Source of the DNA: an uncultured Bacteroidia bacterium
Lineage (GTDB): Bacteria; Bacteroidota; Bacteroidia; Bacteroidales; F082
Direction: 5' to 3'
NCBI GenBank assembly: GCA_902774365.1
Contig: CACYHX010000016.1
Location: 1 to 53,450 of the forward strand
Length of the DNA stretch: 53,450 bases
Under the pieces are notes generated by a model. The model was not told where the DNA came from, ran no database searches, and was given only the letters and a program-made list of their open reading frames with translations. Made by a program: the position numbers and the translations under genes. Below are positions 35,557 through 44,133 of this stretch, in pieces. Numbering within the stretch: the first letter of the stretch is position 1; every line of letters begins with the position of its first letter.

Positions 35557-35585
35557 AAGAGGACGACCGGAAAGGTCGTCCTCTT
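35557..35585 (-). terminator. terminator of the T9SS beta-propeller gene, adjoining mccA
   Basis: AAGAGGACGACC (35557-35568) and GGTCGTCCTCTT (35574-35585) form a perfect 12-bp stem. Read on the minus strand a run of six U follows, ending about 6 bases before the mccA start. Confidence 0.88.
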
Positions 35586-35608
35586 GTCTTAAGCTTAGTG
35601 AATCAAAA

Positions 35609-38551
35609 TCAATACACCATGAACTTCGTGCAGCTGCTATTGGCACCCTGGTTGAGGCGCAGGATGTAGGAGCCGGTGCTGAGGTTTTCGGTGTTGATGC
35701 TGAACTCATTGACGCCCTCGGCGACGCGGCCGATGTTTTGGCTCATCACCATACGGCCCGTCAAGTCGAACACTTGGTAGTTGACGTCCGTGTTCTCAGT
35801 AGCGTTGAAGCTGACGGTAGCCATGCCCTGTACCGGGTTAGGATAGAGAGACACGGTAGTCTCAAAAGCGACGGAGCCTTCAGGAACGCTGGTGCCGCTG
35901 ACTTTGTAGTTCTCGCAGCGGAACACGCCCTTGCCATAGGTGGCGGCATAGATGATACCCGTGTTGTGAACGCCAGGATACTCGGTGACGAAGACGCCAT
36001 CTTCGGTCACGTTGGAGACTTCCTTGTCCTCTTGGCTCATCAGCTGTTGCTTCAGATCCATCACCGGCACTTCACCCATCATGTGGTTGTTGGCAATCCA
36101 TTCCACATTGGAGGCACCGATATTCTTGGTTCTGTAAATACCGCGTTCCGTGCCGATGATGACATCACCCGTGGCCATCTCAATCACTGAAGAATAGACG
36201 GGCATCTTGGGCAGGTTGCCTTGCACTGAAACGAAGGTCGGGTTATCGGACATGGCGTTGTTCGAATAGAACACGTAGCTGTCGTTGCCATAGTTACCGC
36301 AGGTAACAATGACCTTATTGGGATTACGCGGGTCGATAGAGACCGAGGTGATGGCTTGAGTGATAGCCGTGCCATTCACTTCGAAGGCGAGTGACTTGGT
36401 AACCACTTGGCAATCGGGGTTGAGGATGGTGTCGCCAGAGTTGTAATAGGTACCCGTGGCAGCATCGACGACCGTGTTCAAATTGGTCAGACGATACAAT
36501 TTACCGTTTCTGTAACCCACATACAGGATGTCGCCATCAGCGGAGATGCTCATGCAAACAGGCTCGCCACCAGTATAGTTGTACTCAGCGGCTTCGGGTT
36601 GATGGTTAATCACCGTATTGCTAACCTTACCAGCAATCTTAATCCATTGCGTTTCAACAGCGAAGTTCAAGGGGGTCAACGTCATGTAGAGGTTTTCCTT
36701 GACGGTGAAGAACAGCTTGGCTCCGATGGGGTCATGCACTTCGATTGAGTCGCCATTGGGCAAATTCGCTTCCAAGGTGTAGTTAAACGGGTAGTTGCTG
36801 TTGCTCATGCACTCCACAACATCGTCAGCATGTTGGGTATGACCGCTGGTGTTGTAATACCAAACAGTGCCAGGATTCCAGTCGGCATCATAGCTTTCGA
36901 ACAACACGATAGGCAAACGGAAATTGGACGTGCTAAAGCTGATGGAGGAGATGAAGTTGGTGGACACCCAGTCCTGACCAGCAGTCTCAGAACGATTAAA
37001 GCCGCCCTCCTTCGAGGTGACGAAAATCGTGTTGGGGTTGATCATCGAGAAGGCGCAAGGGCCAGCTGACGAGCTTTCGGACCACAAACCCATGTCGTCG
37101 CCCGAAGGATTGATCCATGCACCAGTGCCAGGGGTGTTCGTGTTTTCTTCACCTTCAATCATCACCAAGCCGTGGTCAAGGCCGGCAGCCATGACGCGCG
37201 TGTCCTTGCCAGAGAAGGCCACATTGAACATACGGCTGGTGACATATTGTCTGTTGCAGTTAAAGAACTCGAAGTTCCTATCGCCTTTGTAGACGCCACC
37301 ATCGGTGCCGATGTAGTACTCATTGCTGTTTTTGGGGTTGAAGGCCATCACATGAAGACCGACATGGAGGTAAGCGGGAGAAGAAATCGTGCTGTTTGAA
37401 GTAAGGTTGAGGCACTGATAGTAACCGTTGCCGCTAGCGGGGCGCGTCAAGCGCCACAGTTTGTAACCCGTGACATAAAGGATGCCGTCGTCGGTCGGAT
37501 CGACAACGATGCCGTGGTTGTAACGGCCTTGGCCGTCATAGATGGTATGACCCATGTTACTAGTGACTTTGGGCAAAGCCTTAGCCCAAGTAGCGCCTTT
37601 GTCTCTGGAGACAAACACACCAGTATGGTCACCGTTAGCATCGATGCACGAAGCATAGATGACGTTATCGTCCTTAGGGGCAATAGCGATATCAACCAGG
37701 CCGGCAGCTTGGGGAAGCAGCGTGTCGCCTTGCATATCGTTCGTACCGGAATGTGAATGGCATTCGAGATTGTTGACATCGGTGCCGATGTAAACCATGC
37801 CATCGACGGAAGCGACGATGACATTGCCACTACCGACCTTCACCTCTTCGGCATTGCCTTCGAGGGCCACTTGCCAGGTTTGGCCTTTATCGGTAGAATA
37901 TTTCAGACCTTCGGGAGTAGCAGCCAACAGCTTATCGCCAGCAACGGCAAGCTCGTTGATATACAGCCATTCGTCAGCGGTGGGGGCGAGGACCTGCGTC
38001 ATCAAGTCGTTGTTGCGGACATCAATGGTGTAGATACCCGTGCCGATAAAGCTGTTGCTGTAGTTCAAATCAGTGAGACCGTTGTGGTCGATGTTGACAC
38101 CACCGTCACCGGTACCCACATAGATGATACCGTTTTCGTCTTGCACCATGGTGCTAACCATAAGGTCAAGGTTTCCCACTTGGTGCCAGGTGACACCAAA
38201 GTTGTAAGTCTTATAGACGCCACCGCCTTTGGAGCCGATGTAGACGACATTGGATTTGTTGTCATAAACGATAGCCGTCGTCTGACCGCCCATGTTGTCG
38301 GGGCCCATGCTAATCCAATACAAAGGATCGTTGGCGGCATCTTTCATTGCCGGGGCTTGCATGGCCTTGAACATGTCGGCCGGGTCAATCAAGCCCGTGT
38401 TTTGGTTGGCACGAAGGCTGCCCATGTAGCTCTCCGCGTTCATTGTGGGTTGCGTGCGCGGCACATAGTGTCCACCTTGGTCAGCGATAACCGACTGTCC
38501 CAAGATCATGATTACCAGAAGTAAACTGAAAGGTAAAAATCTCTTTTTCAT
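35609..38551 (-). CDS. secreted beta-propeller (BNR/sialidase-like repeat) protein with T9SS sorting domain
   Basis: A 980-residue protein with signal peptide MKKRFLPFSLLLVIMILGQS. From about residue 80 it has repeated blades of the form VVYIGSKGGGVYKTYNFGVTW, IIYVGTGDGGV and VFVSRDKGATWAK: the BNR/Asp-box (S/T-x-D-x-G-x-T-W) repeats of sialidase-like propellers. The C-terminus VSLYPNPVQGMATVSF, VFDLTGRMVMSQNI and LSTGSYILRLNQG is a type A T9SS tail. Asp-box propellers are not necessarily enzymes, and no sialidase arginine triad was recognised. Probably a surface or secreted binding or adhesion protein. It has its own promoter and terminator. Confidence 0.88.
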   Translation of the reverse strand: MKKRFLPFSLLLVIMILGQSVIADQGGHYVPRTQPTMNAESYMGSLRANQNTGLIDPADMFKAMQAPAMKDAANDPLYWISMGPDNMGGQTTAIVYDNKSNVVYIGSKGGGVYKTYNFGVTWHQVGNLDLMVSTMVQDENGIIYVGTGDGGVNIDHNGLTDLNYSNSFIGTGIYTIDVRNNDLMTQVLAPTADEWLYINELAVAGDKLLAATPEGLKYSTDKGQTWQVALEGNAEEVKVGSGNVIVASVDGMVYIGTDVNNLECHSHSGTNDMQGDTLLPQAAGLVDIAIAPKDDNVIYASCIDANGDHTGVFVSRDKGATWAKALPKVTSNMGHTIYDGQGRYNHGIVVDPTDDGILYVTGYKLWRLTRPASGNGYYQCLNLTSNSTISSPAYLHVGLHVMAFNPKNSNEYYIGTDGGVYKGDRNFEFFNCNRQYVTSRMFNVAFSGKDTRVMAAGLDHGLVMIEGEENTNTPGTGAWINPSGDDMGLWSESSSAGPCAFSMINPNTIFVTSKEGGFNRSETAGQDWVSTNFISSISFSTSNFRLPIVLFESYDADWNPGTVWYYNTSGHTQHADDVVECMSNSNYPFNYTLEANLPNGDSIEVHDPIGAKLFFTVKENLYMTLTPLNFAVETQWIKIAGKVSNTVINHQPEAAEYNYTGGEPVCMSISADGDILYVGYRNGKLYRLTNLNTVVDAATGTYYNSGDTILNPDCQVVTKSLAFEVNGTAITQAITSVSIDPRNPNKVIVTCGNYGNDSYVFYSNNAMSDNPTFVSVQGNLPKMPVYSSVIEMATGDVIIGTERGIYRTKNIGASNVEWIANNHMMGEVPVMDLKQQLMSQEDKEVSNVTEDGVFVTEYPGVHNTGIIYAATYGKGVFRCENYKVSGTSVPEGSVAFETTVSLYPNPVQGMATVSFNATENTDVNYQVFDLTGRMVMSQNIGRVAEGVNEFSINTENLSTGSYILRLNQGANSSCTKFMVY

Positions 38552-38632
38552 ATCACGAAATTTTAATTAATTCTCTGTTTTACACTACAATTTTACGCGT
38601 CTAATGACACTTTTTCACTTTAATATGGTCTG

Positions 38633-38640
38633 CAAATATA
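38633..38640 (-). promoter_or_regulatory. -7 promoter box of the beta-propeller gene
   Basis: TATATTTG followed by C on the minus strand, leader about 75 bases. It lies between batE and the propeller gene, implying the two are separate units. Confidence 0.68.
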
Positions 38641-38723
38641 GGACATTCTTTGAAAGAAAAAACATTTTGAAGAAAAAAAATTTCAGTTTTTTTCAAAAAA
38701 GTCATTTTAAACCCCAAAAATGG

Positions 38724-39482
38724 TCAGAAAAAGCGCATATTATCCGCTTCAAGCCAACCAACACTTCCGTTGGCAATTTTGATTTTACACCACCCGTTGG
38801 CGGTATCCAAAACGCTGACTTTGGTGCCTTCGTGCAGCACAAAAAGGTCGACGCTGGCCTCGCTAGGAGAGCTTTTCACCGTCACCGTAGGGGTCATCAA
38901 GATGGCCTGGTCCTGCGTCGTCGAAGCCTGCTTCAACTGTGCGGCAAAGACCACCGACAAGGCGAAAGCCAACAGGAATACAAGTCCCGTGAAAAAGCCC
39001 AGTTTCCTCAGTCCCACCTTACGCGAACGCAGGAACAAAAACAGAGAAACCAACAACAGAGCAAAAAAGACAATGGAACACCATGCCCATCCGTCACCCG
39101 ACAGCGATGCCCTGGCGTTGCGCCATCCCTTGACGATAAACGACTGTGGCACAGGCTCTATCTTGTCGACGATGGCATGGTTGGCGATGGCCAGGTTGGT
39201 CTGCACCTCTTCGTTGGAAGGGTCGAGTTTCAAGGCCTTCTCGTAGCACCAGATTGCCATGGGATAATCGTGCATCTTGTAGTAGGCATTGCCCAAATTG
39301 TAATAGAGCGGCACCGACTCCATGTCGGCAGCCAATATCTTCTCATAGACGATTTTAGCCGAGTCGTAGTTGCCTGTGGTATAGGCCTTGTTGGCTTGTT
39401 CAAACCAGACGTCTACATTTTCCTGGGCCTTGCCTGCCAAGGCGAAAAGCGTCATTAATATAAATAAGGTGTATCGTTTCAT
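38724..39482 (-). CDS. batE: aerotolerance protein BatE
   Basis: A 252-residue protein: signal peptide (MKRYTLFILMTLFALAGKAQ), two TPRs (about 25-100, including LYYNLGNAYYKMHDYPMAIW), two membrane helices (about 135-150 and 161-178) and a C-terminal SH3-like domain with VTVKSSPSEASVDLFVLHEG and VGWLEADN. This is the BatE architecture. In Bacteroides the bat genes support aerotolerance. Last gene of the operon, 20 bases after batD. Confidence 0.9.
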   Translation of the reverse strand: MKRYTLFILMTLFALAGKAQENVDVWFEQANKAYTTGNYDSAKIVYEKILAADMESVPLYYNLGNAYYKMHDYPMAIWCYEKALKLDPSNEEVQTNLAIANHAIVDKIEPVPQSFIVKGWRNARASLSGDGWAWCSIVFFALLLVSLFLFLRSRKVGLRKLGFFTGLVFLLAFALSVVFAAQLKQASTTQDQAILMTPTVTVKSSPSEASVDLFVLHEGTKVSVLDTANGWCKIKIANGSVGWLEADNMRFF

Positions 39483-39502
39483 TTCTGTTTCCCTTTCATT
39501 GT

Positions 39503-41380
39503 TTACAAGACTTTTTCCGCTTTCGATATCACGTCGATGCCCTTCTGGTAGAGGTCGTCCATCTTCTCCTCGGCGCTGCCTGGGGCGAAGCGGGCGAACT
39601 CACAGCTGTTGAGGGTGTCGATGAACTGTTGCGTCAGCTCTTCGGGCACGTTCTTGCCCTTCATGGTCTCGCTGACCGTGTCCATCGAGAGCTTGGAACG
39701 TTCGATGCCTAGTTTGTCGGCGATGTAGCCCCATAAAGCCTGTGACATCTCCACATAGAACTTCTCTTGGTCCTTGGCTTTCAGATGCTGGTAGGCGTTC
39801 TTGAGGCGGCCACGGGCCACCTTGTCGGCCTTGCGGTTACGGTTAGCTGCCGTGTCTTGCGTCAGTTGCTCGCGCTTTTTCAGGACAAGCAACAGGATAA
39901 CGAAGAGTGCCAACAACGCCAACAACGCCACGTAATAGGCTGCCGAGCCGAAGAACACTGTATGCATAGGCTTCAGATGCGCTTTGCCCGTCATGATATG
40001 GCGGATGTCGCTACCCAAATATTTGATATCCTCTTGGTTGGAGGCATAGATGCCACCGCCATCGTCGGAGCCAGAGCCTTTCTCCACATTGATTTCGTAT
40101 GGATCTGACATTATCGTCTCATAGCTTCCACTCGTGGGGTTGAAATAGGAAAACTCCACGGCTGGGATGGTGAAGGTGCCGGCACGACGTGGAATCGCCA
40201 GATACTCTGCTTTTTTTGTCCCCGTCAGGCCTTGTGAGCCGACATTGCTTGATGTGGTGACCTTCGGGTCGTACAATTCAAAGTCAGGTGGGAAGACGGG
40301 CGCTGGCATCTGCAGCAGCTCTACGTTGCCCGTGCCCGACACCGTCAAGGTGATGGTGACGGCTTCGTTGGTGCTCAGCTCTGTCTTGTCGATTTCCGAC
40401 TTGAAGTTATAGTTACCCACGGCACCAGCGAAGGATTCAGGCTTGCCGTTTTCGGGGAGGCTCTTCACGTCGAGGGTGAACGGCTGCGAAGTGAGTTCCT
40501 TCTTCACGTTGACGATGTTACGGTTGAAGAAGGGGTCGTTGAAGAACGCCTCGAAGGGATCCATGCCACGGCTGTTGTTACGCTCGGTGCGGATTTGTGC
40601 GATACATTCCATCGTCATCGGGTCGAGGGTGAGTTTGCCTGAACGCTGCGGGACGACGATCACCTTCTGGATCTCCGCCGTGGTATATTCAATGCCGTTG
40701 ACATATTCGCTGGATTGCTTCAGCGTGCCGCTGTTGTCGGAGATGTCCTTGGTCCAGAAGCCAGCGTATGAGGGCATCTTGGAGAGCGACACCGACGACA
40801 CCGCCACCTTGGTATAGAGCTTGTAGGTCAGCACGACCTGCTCACCGACGTATGCCGATTTCTTAGAGGGTATAACCCTGAGGAACAAGTCCTTGCCGCT
40901 GACTTGCGGGTCGTTGGTATTTTGCTGCTGCCCTCCCTGGCTGTCTTGTTCGCCACCATATCCACTACTTGAGTTGTTGGAATAGCTGCCGTCGTCGGGC
41001 ACCACCTGGATGTCGAATGGCTGGCTGCTGACTTTGTCGCCCTTGACGGTCAGCGAGGCCGCACCCACATGGACAGTACCTTCATGATTGGCCTGCAGGG
41101 CAAAGGTGTAGGTGCACTTGACGGAATGTGACATTGAGCCGTTGACCATCGAGAAGCTGGAGCTCGTCGAAGTAAACGGGCCGCCCAGCAACGTGAGGTT
41201 GCCAAACGAAGGGGCCTGGAAATTCTTGCCTTCTGCGTTGGCTTCAAACACCACCTGAAAACGCTCGCCTACCATGACTTGTTTTGGGGCCGAAGCTTTC
41301 AAGGTCGGGTCGTCCTGCGCCCACATTGTCATAGGCACGGCACACACGATGAATAATACTAGCCTGAATATTGTCTTCAT
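39503..41380 (-). CDS. batD: aerotolerance protein BatD
   Basis: A 625-residue exported membrane protein: signal peptide from MKTIFRLVLFIVCAVPMTMW, then tandem immunoglobulin-like beta domains (the BatD/DUF11-like region, about 25-440), a low-complexity Ser/Gly/Gln linker near 140-165, one span near residues 475-497 and a cytoplasmic helical tail. The start is placed at 41380; an upstream frame to 41413 overlaps the promoter box. BatD is thought to assemble with BatA, BatB and BatC in the envelope. An internal promoter candidate and a palindrome separate it from batC. Confidence 0.92.
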   Translation of the reverse strand: MKTIFRLVLFIVCAVPMTMWAQDDPTLKASAPKQVMVGERFQVVFEANAEGKNFQAPSFGNLTLLGGPFTSTSSSFSMVNGSMSHSVKCTYTFALQANHEGTVHVGAASLTVKGDKVSSQPFDIQVVPDDGSYSNNSSSGYGGEQDSQGGQQQNTNDPQVSGKDLFLRVIPSKKSAYVGEQVVLTYKLYTKVAVSSVSLSKMPSYAGFWTKDISDNSGTLKQSSEYVNGIEYTTAEIQKVIVVPQRSGKLTLDPMTMECIAQIRTERNNSRGMDPFEAFFNDPFFNRNIVNVKKELTSQPFTLDVKSLPENGKPESFAGAVGNYNFKSEIDKTELSTNEAVTITLTVSGTGNVELLQMPAPVFPPDFELYDPKVTTSSNVGSQGLTGTKKAEYLAIPRRAGTFTIPAVEFSYFNPTSGSYETIMSDPYEINVEKGSGSDDGGGIYASNQEDIKYLGSDIRHIMTGKAHLKPMHTVFFGSAAYYVALLALLALFVILLLVLKKREQLTQDTAANRNRKADKVARGRLKNAYQHLKAKDQEKFYVEMSQALWGYIADKLGIERSKLSMDTVSETMKGKNVPEELTQQFIDTLNSCEFARFAPGSAEEKMDDLYQKGIDVISKAEKVL

Positions 41381-41401
41381 TGATCTATTGTTTTCACGAT
41401 G

Positions 41402-41409
41402 CAAAAATA
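41402..41409 (-). promoter_or_regulatory. internal promoter box for batD-batE
   Basis: TATTTTTG followed by C on the minus strand, 21 bases upstream of batD and inside the bat operon, allowing separate expression of batDE. Confidence 0.6.
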
Positions 41410-41433
41410 ACATATTTTGTCCGTTTTTTTTGC

Positions 41434-41452
41434 GGACGCAAGCGTTGCGTCC
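41434..41452. repeat. family E short palindrome
   Basis: GGACGCAA (41434-41441), loop GCG, TTGCGTCC (41445-41452), immediately 3' of the batC stop. Similar to 49038-49056. Confidence 0.8.
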
Positions 41453-43084
41453 CTACCAGTCTTTGTCGGATTTCTTTTTGGGTTGTTGTCTTACTTTCTG
41501 TTCGTTGACCTTTTCCATGGTCTTCTTCTCTTGGTTTTCAAGAGCGTCGAGCATACGCTGGGCATCTTCCTTCGACATCTGCTGACTCTGCTGCTGCTGG
41601 TTTTGCTGCTGCTGTTGCTGGTCTTGGTCTTGATTTTGCTGTTGGTCTTGCTGCTCTTGCTCTTGTTGGTCTTGCTGTTGTTCCTGTTGTTGCTGTTGTT
41701 GCTGCTGGTCTTCGCCTTCGCTCTTCTCAAAGACGGCCGAGACCTCCACGTCGAAGTCGGGCATGGTAAAGAAGTTGCCCAAGGGCTGCACCTTCACGGC
41801 GGTGTCGCCCACCTGATGGATGACATACTCCTTGAACTGGTAGCCAGGCTCGGGGGCATTGTCGAGCTTCACCGTCTCGCGGCGCGTGGCTTCGGTCTGG
41901 TCGAGCAACACATGGCCGCCTTTCACCGTGGTGTCGGGCTGCACCTTATAATAGTCTGTCGCCTCCACGAAAGTGGCTTTCACCGTCACGTCGGAGTCGA
42001 GCATCTGGAACATGTTGTCGTCGGAAACGGGAGCCGACTCGGTGGCGTCCTTTTGGCTGATCACCTGCAGGTCGCCCAACTGGTAGCCCTTGTCGGGCCT
42101 CACGATGATGCCCACGTCTTGTCCAGGCTTCACCAGGCTGTCGGTCACCGAGATCGTGCCGTTAGCCACGCTGTCGATGCTGACTTTCAAAGCCGTGCGG
42201 AAGGTTGCCGTCACCGTCACATCAAAGTTAGGCATCTGGAACACATCCTTGTTGACCGAGATGGTGTCTTTTACATTGCCCGTGCGGTAAACCGTGTACT
42301 TGTCGAGCACATAGTCATCCTCGCCCTGGGCTTCCAGCTTTACGCTTTGTCCTTCGATGGCTTTTTGGCGGTCGGCGCGCACCGTGCCGTGCTTGATGTC
42401 CTTGTCGATTTCGATCTTATGTGAAGGCTTAAACACAGCCGTTACCATCACATCAAACTTGGGCATGATAAAGCTGCTGCCGCTCACGTCGACCTTCACC
42501 TCCATGTTGTCGGCTCTCGCCACGATGTACTCCGACAAGGCATAATCCTCGTCGGGGCGCGAAGTCAACGTCACGCGTTGTCCGTTGAAGGCCATTTTTT
42601 CCTTAGCCTCCACCGTGCCATGCTCGGGCTGCACCACCCAGATCTCGCTCTTGACGAGGTGGGCACGGCAGTACTCGAGGTTATACAAGGCATTTTCGTT
42701 CTCCGGATTCAGTTTCAGCGACACCTTATATACATTAAAGGCATCGTAGTATTTGTCCTGCGCCAAGAGGCAGTTGCCCATGTTGTAGACGGCATCCGAC
42801 TTCAGCTTGGCATCGGGCGAAATCTCAAGCACCTTCTGGAACTCGGCATACGCCGTGTCGTACGACTGCTTGGCATAGTACACATCACCCAGGTTGAACT
42901 GTGCCTTGGCATTGTTCGGCCTGATTTCCAAGGCTTCCCGATATTTGGCGATGGCTTCTTCATAGTTACCGCTCTTGTAGTTTCGGTTGCCTTTGCGTAT
43001 GGCCTTCTCGTCGCTTTGTGCCGAGAGCGTCAAAGCGGACGACAGAAAAACAATGATTGTCAGATATTTAACAAGCTTATTCAT
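41453..43084 (-). CDS. batC: BatC-type TPR protein with four InlB-like repeat domains and a Gln-rich tail
   Basis: A 543-residue protein. Signal peptide MNKLVKYLTIIVFLSSALTL; TPRs over about 25-150 (NYEEAIAKYREALEIRPNNA, FNLGDVYYAKQSYDTAYAEF) as in BatC. Four beta-repeat modules of about 75-80 residues follow, each ending in a variant of F-x-M-P-x-F-D-V-x-V-x-A-x-F (near 205, 280, 357 and 438; the third reads FQMLDSDVTVKATF). A Gln/Asp-rich segment covers about 459-502 and the tail is basic. The modules look like the divergent InlB B-repeats of secreted proteins. BatC proteins I know of are mainly TPR and much shorter, so this is an enlarged form. The start overlaps the batB stop by 8 bases. 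Confidence 0.85.
   Translation of the reverse strand: MNKLVKYLTIIVFLSSALTLSAQSDEKAIRKGNRNYKSGNYEEAIAKYREALEIRPNNAKAQFNLGDVYYAKQSYDTAYAEFQKVLEISPDAKLKSDAVYNMGNCLLAQDKYYDAFNVYKVSLKLNPENENALYNLEYCRAHLVKSEIWVVQPEHGTVEAKEKMAFNGQRVTLTSRPDEDYALSEYIVARADNMEVKVDVSGSSFIMPKFDVMVTAVFKPSHKIEIDKDIKHGTVRADRQKAIEGQSVKLEAQGEDDYVLDKYTVYRTGNVKDTISVNKDVFQMPNFDVTVTATFRTALKVSIDSVANGTISVTDSLVKPGQDVGIIVRPDKGYQLGDLQVISQKDATESAPVSDDNMFQMLDSDVTVKATFVEATDYYKVQPDTTVKGGHVLLDQTEATRRETVKLDNAPEPGYQFKEYVIHQVGDTAVKVQPLGNFFTMPDFDVEVSAVFEKSEGEDQQQQQQQQEQQQDQQEQEQQDQQQNQDQDQQQQQQNQQQQSQQMSKEDAQRMLDALENQEKKTMEKVNEQKVRQQPKKKSDKDW
41581..41710. repeat. CTG/TTG trinucleotide-rich tract within batC
   Basis: About 130 bases made mostly of CTG, TTG and CTT triplets, encoding the Gln-rich segment of BatC on the minus strand. 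Prone to length change by slippage in units of three, which would preserve the frame. Confidence 0.8.
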
Positions 43085-44129
43085 CTTTCTTCTCAAAAAT
43101 GTTAAACTTCCGCTCCCAGGCTCGCTTACCCGATGAGATGAAAATCTCAATCAGCAAGAGGACAATGGCGGCGGCCACAAACCACTGGAACTGGTCTTCG
43201 TAGTCGGTGAAGACCTTGGCATCGATTTCCGTCTTGTCGAGTTTATTGATGTCGTCGTAGATCTTCTCCAGACCCACGTTGGAGTTGCTAGCACGGACAT
43301 AGATGCCGTTGCCCGCCGAGGCAATCTTTTGCAGCATCTGCTCGTCCAAACGGGTGATGATGGTGTTGCCGTTGCGGTCCTTGCGGTAGCCCGTCTGATG
43401 GCCGTATTGGTTGTATTCCGGGATGGGGGCGCCGTCGGGCAGGCCCATGCCGATGGTATAGACATGCACGCCTTGCTTGGCTGCCTCTTGCGCCGCCTTC
43501 ACCGCGGCGTCGTTCTCATGGTCCTCGCCATCGGAGATGATGATGACCGCACGGCTGTGGGCTTCGTCAGGGAACGACTTGATCGCCAAATTGATGGCTT
43601 CGGCGATGGCGGTACCCTGCGAGGCCACGAGACCCGTGTTGATGGTAGAGAGGAACATCCTCGCTGCTGAATAGTCGGTAGTGATGGGCAGTTGCACGAA
43701 GGCCTTGTCGGCGAAGACGATGACGCCGATGCGGTCGCCACGCATGTCGCCAATGAGTTTGTTGATGGCCTGCTTAGAGCGTTCCATACGGCTCGGAACG
43801 ATGTCCTCGGCGTTCATCGAGTTGGACACGTCGACGGCCAGATAGAGGTCAATGCCTTCGCGTTTCACCTCCTCCATCTTGCTGCCGCTCTGCAGGTTGG
43901 CCAAAGCCAAGACGGAGCAGGCGACGATAAGCAAGAAGATGACGAACTTGAAGTTGGCGCGACGGGTAGAATAACTCGGCACCAGATGTTCGCGCATCCC
44001 GATTTTGGCGAAACGCTCGAAACGGCGTTTCTGACCGAGGCGGAACAGGATATAAATGATGACCAATACCGGGATGAGAATCAACCAGTAGAGGTACTCG
44101 GGGTGTTCAAATCTCAATACGTTTTCCAT
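43077..44129 (-). CDS. batB: aerotolerance protein BatB (VWA domain)
   Basis: A 350-residue membrane protein: spans near 12-29 and 60-78, then a von Willebrand factor A domain with the complete MIDAS metal site D100-x-S102-x-S104 and the later TAIAEAINLAI and IIISDGEDHEND elements; a final span near 315-332 and a basic tail. VWA domains mediate metal-dependent protein binding. It lies 4 bases after batA and overlaps batC by 8 bases. Confidence 0.94.
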   Translation of the reverse strand: MENVLRFEHPEYLYWLILIPVLVIIYILFRLGQKRRFERFAKIGMREHLVPSYSTRRANFKFVIFLLIVACSVLALANLQSGSKMEEVKREGIDLYLAVDVSNSMNAEDIVPSRMERSKQAINKLIGDMRGDRIGVIVFADKAFVQLPITTDYSAARMFLSTINTGLVASQGTAIAEAINLAIKSFPDEAHSRAVIIISDGEDHENDAAVKAAQEAAKQGVHVYTIGMGLPDGAPIPEYNQYGHQTGYRKDRNGNTIITRLDEQMLQKIASAGNGIYVRASNSNVGLEKIYDDINKLDKTEIDAKVFTDYEDQFQWFVAAAIVLLLIEIFISSGKRAWERKFNIFEKKDE

Positions 44130-44133
44130 GGCT

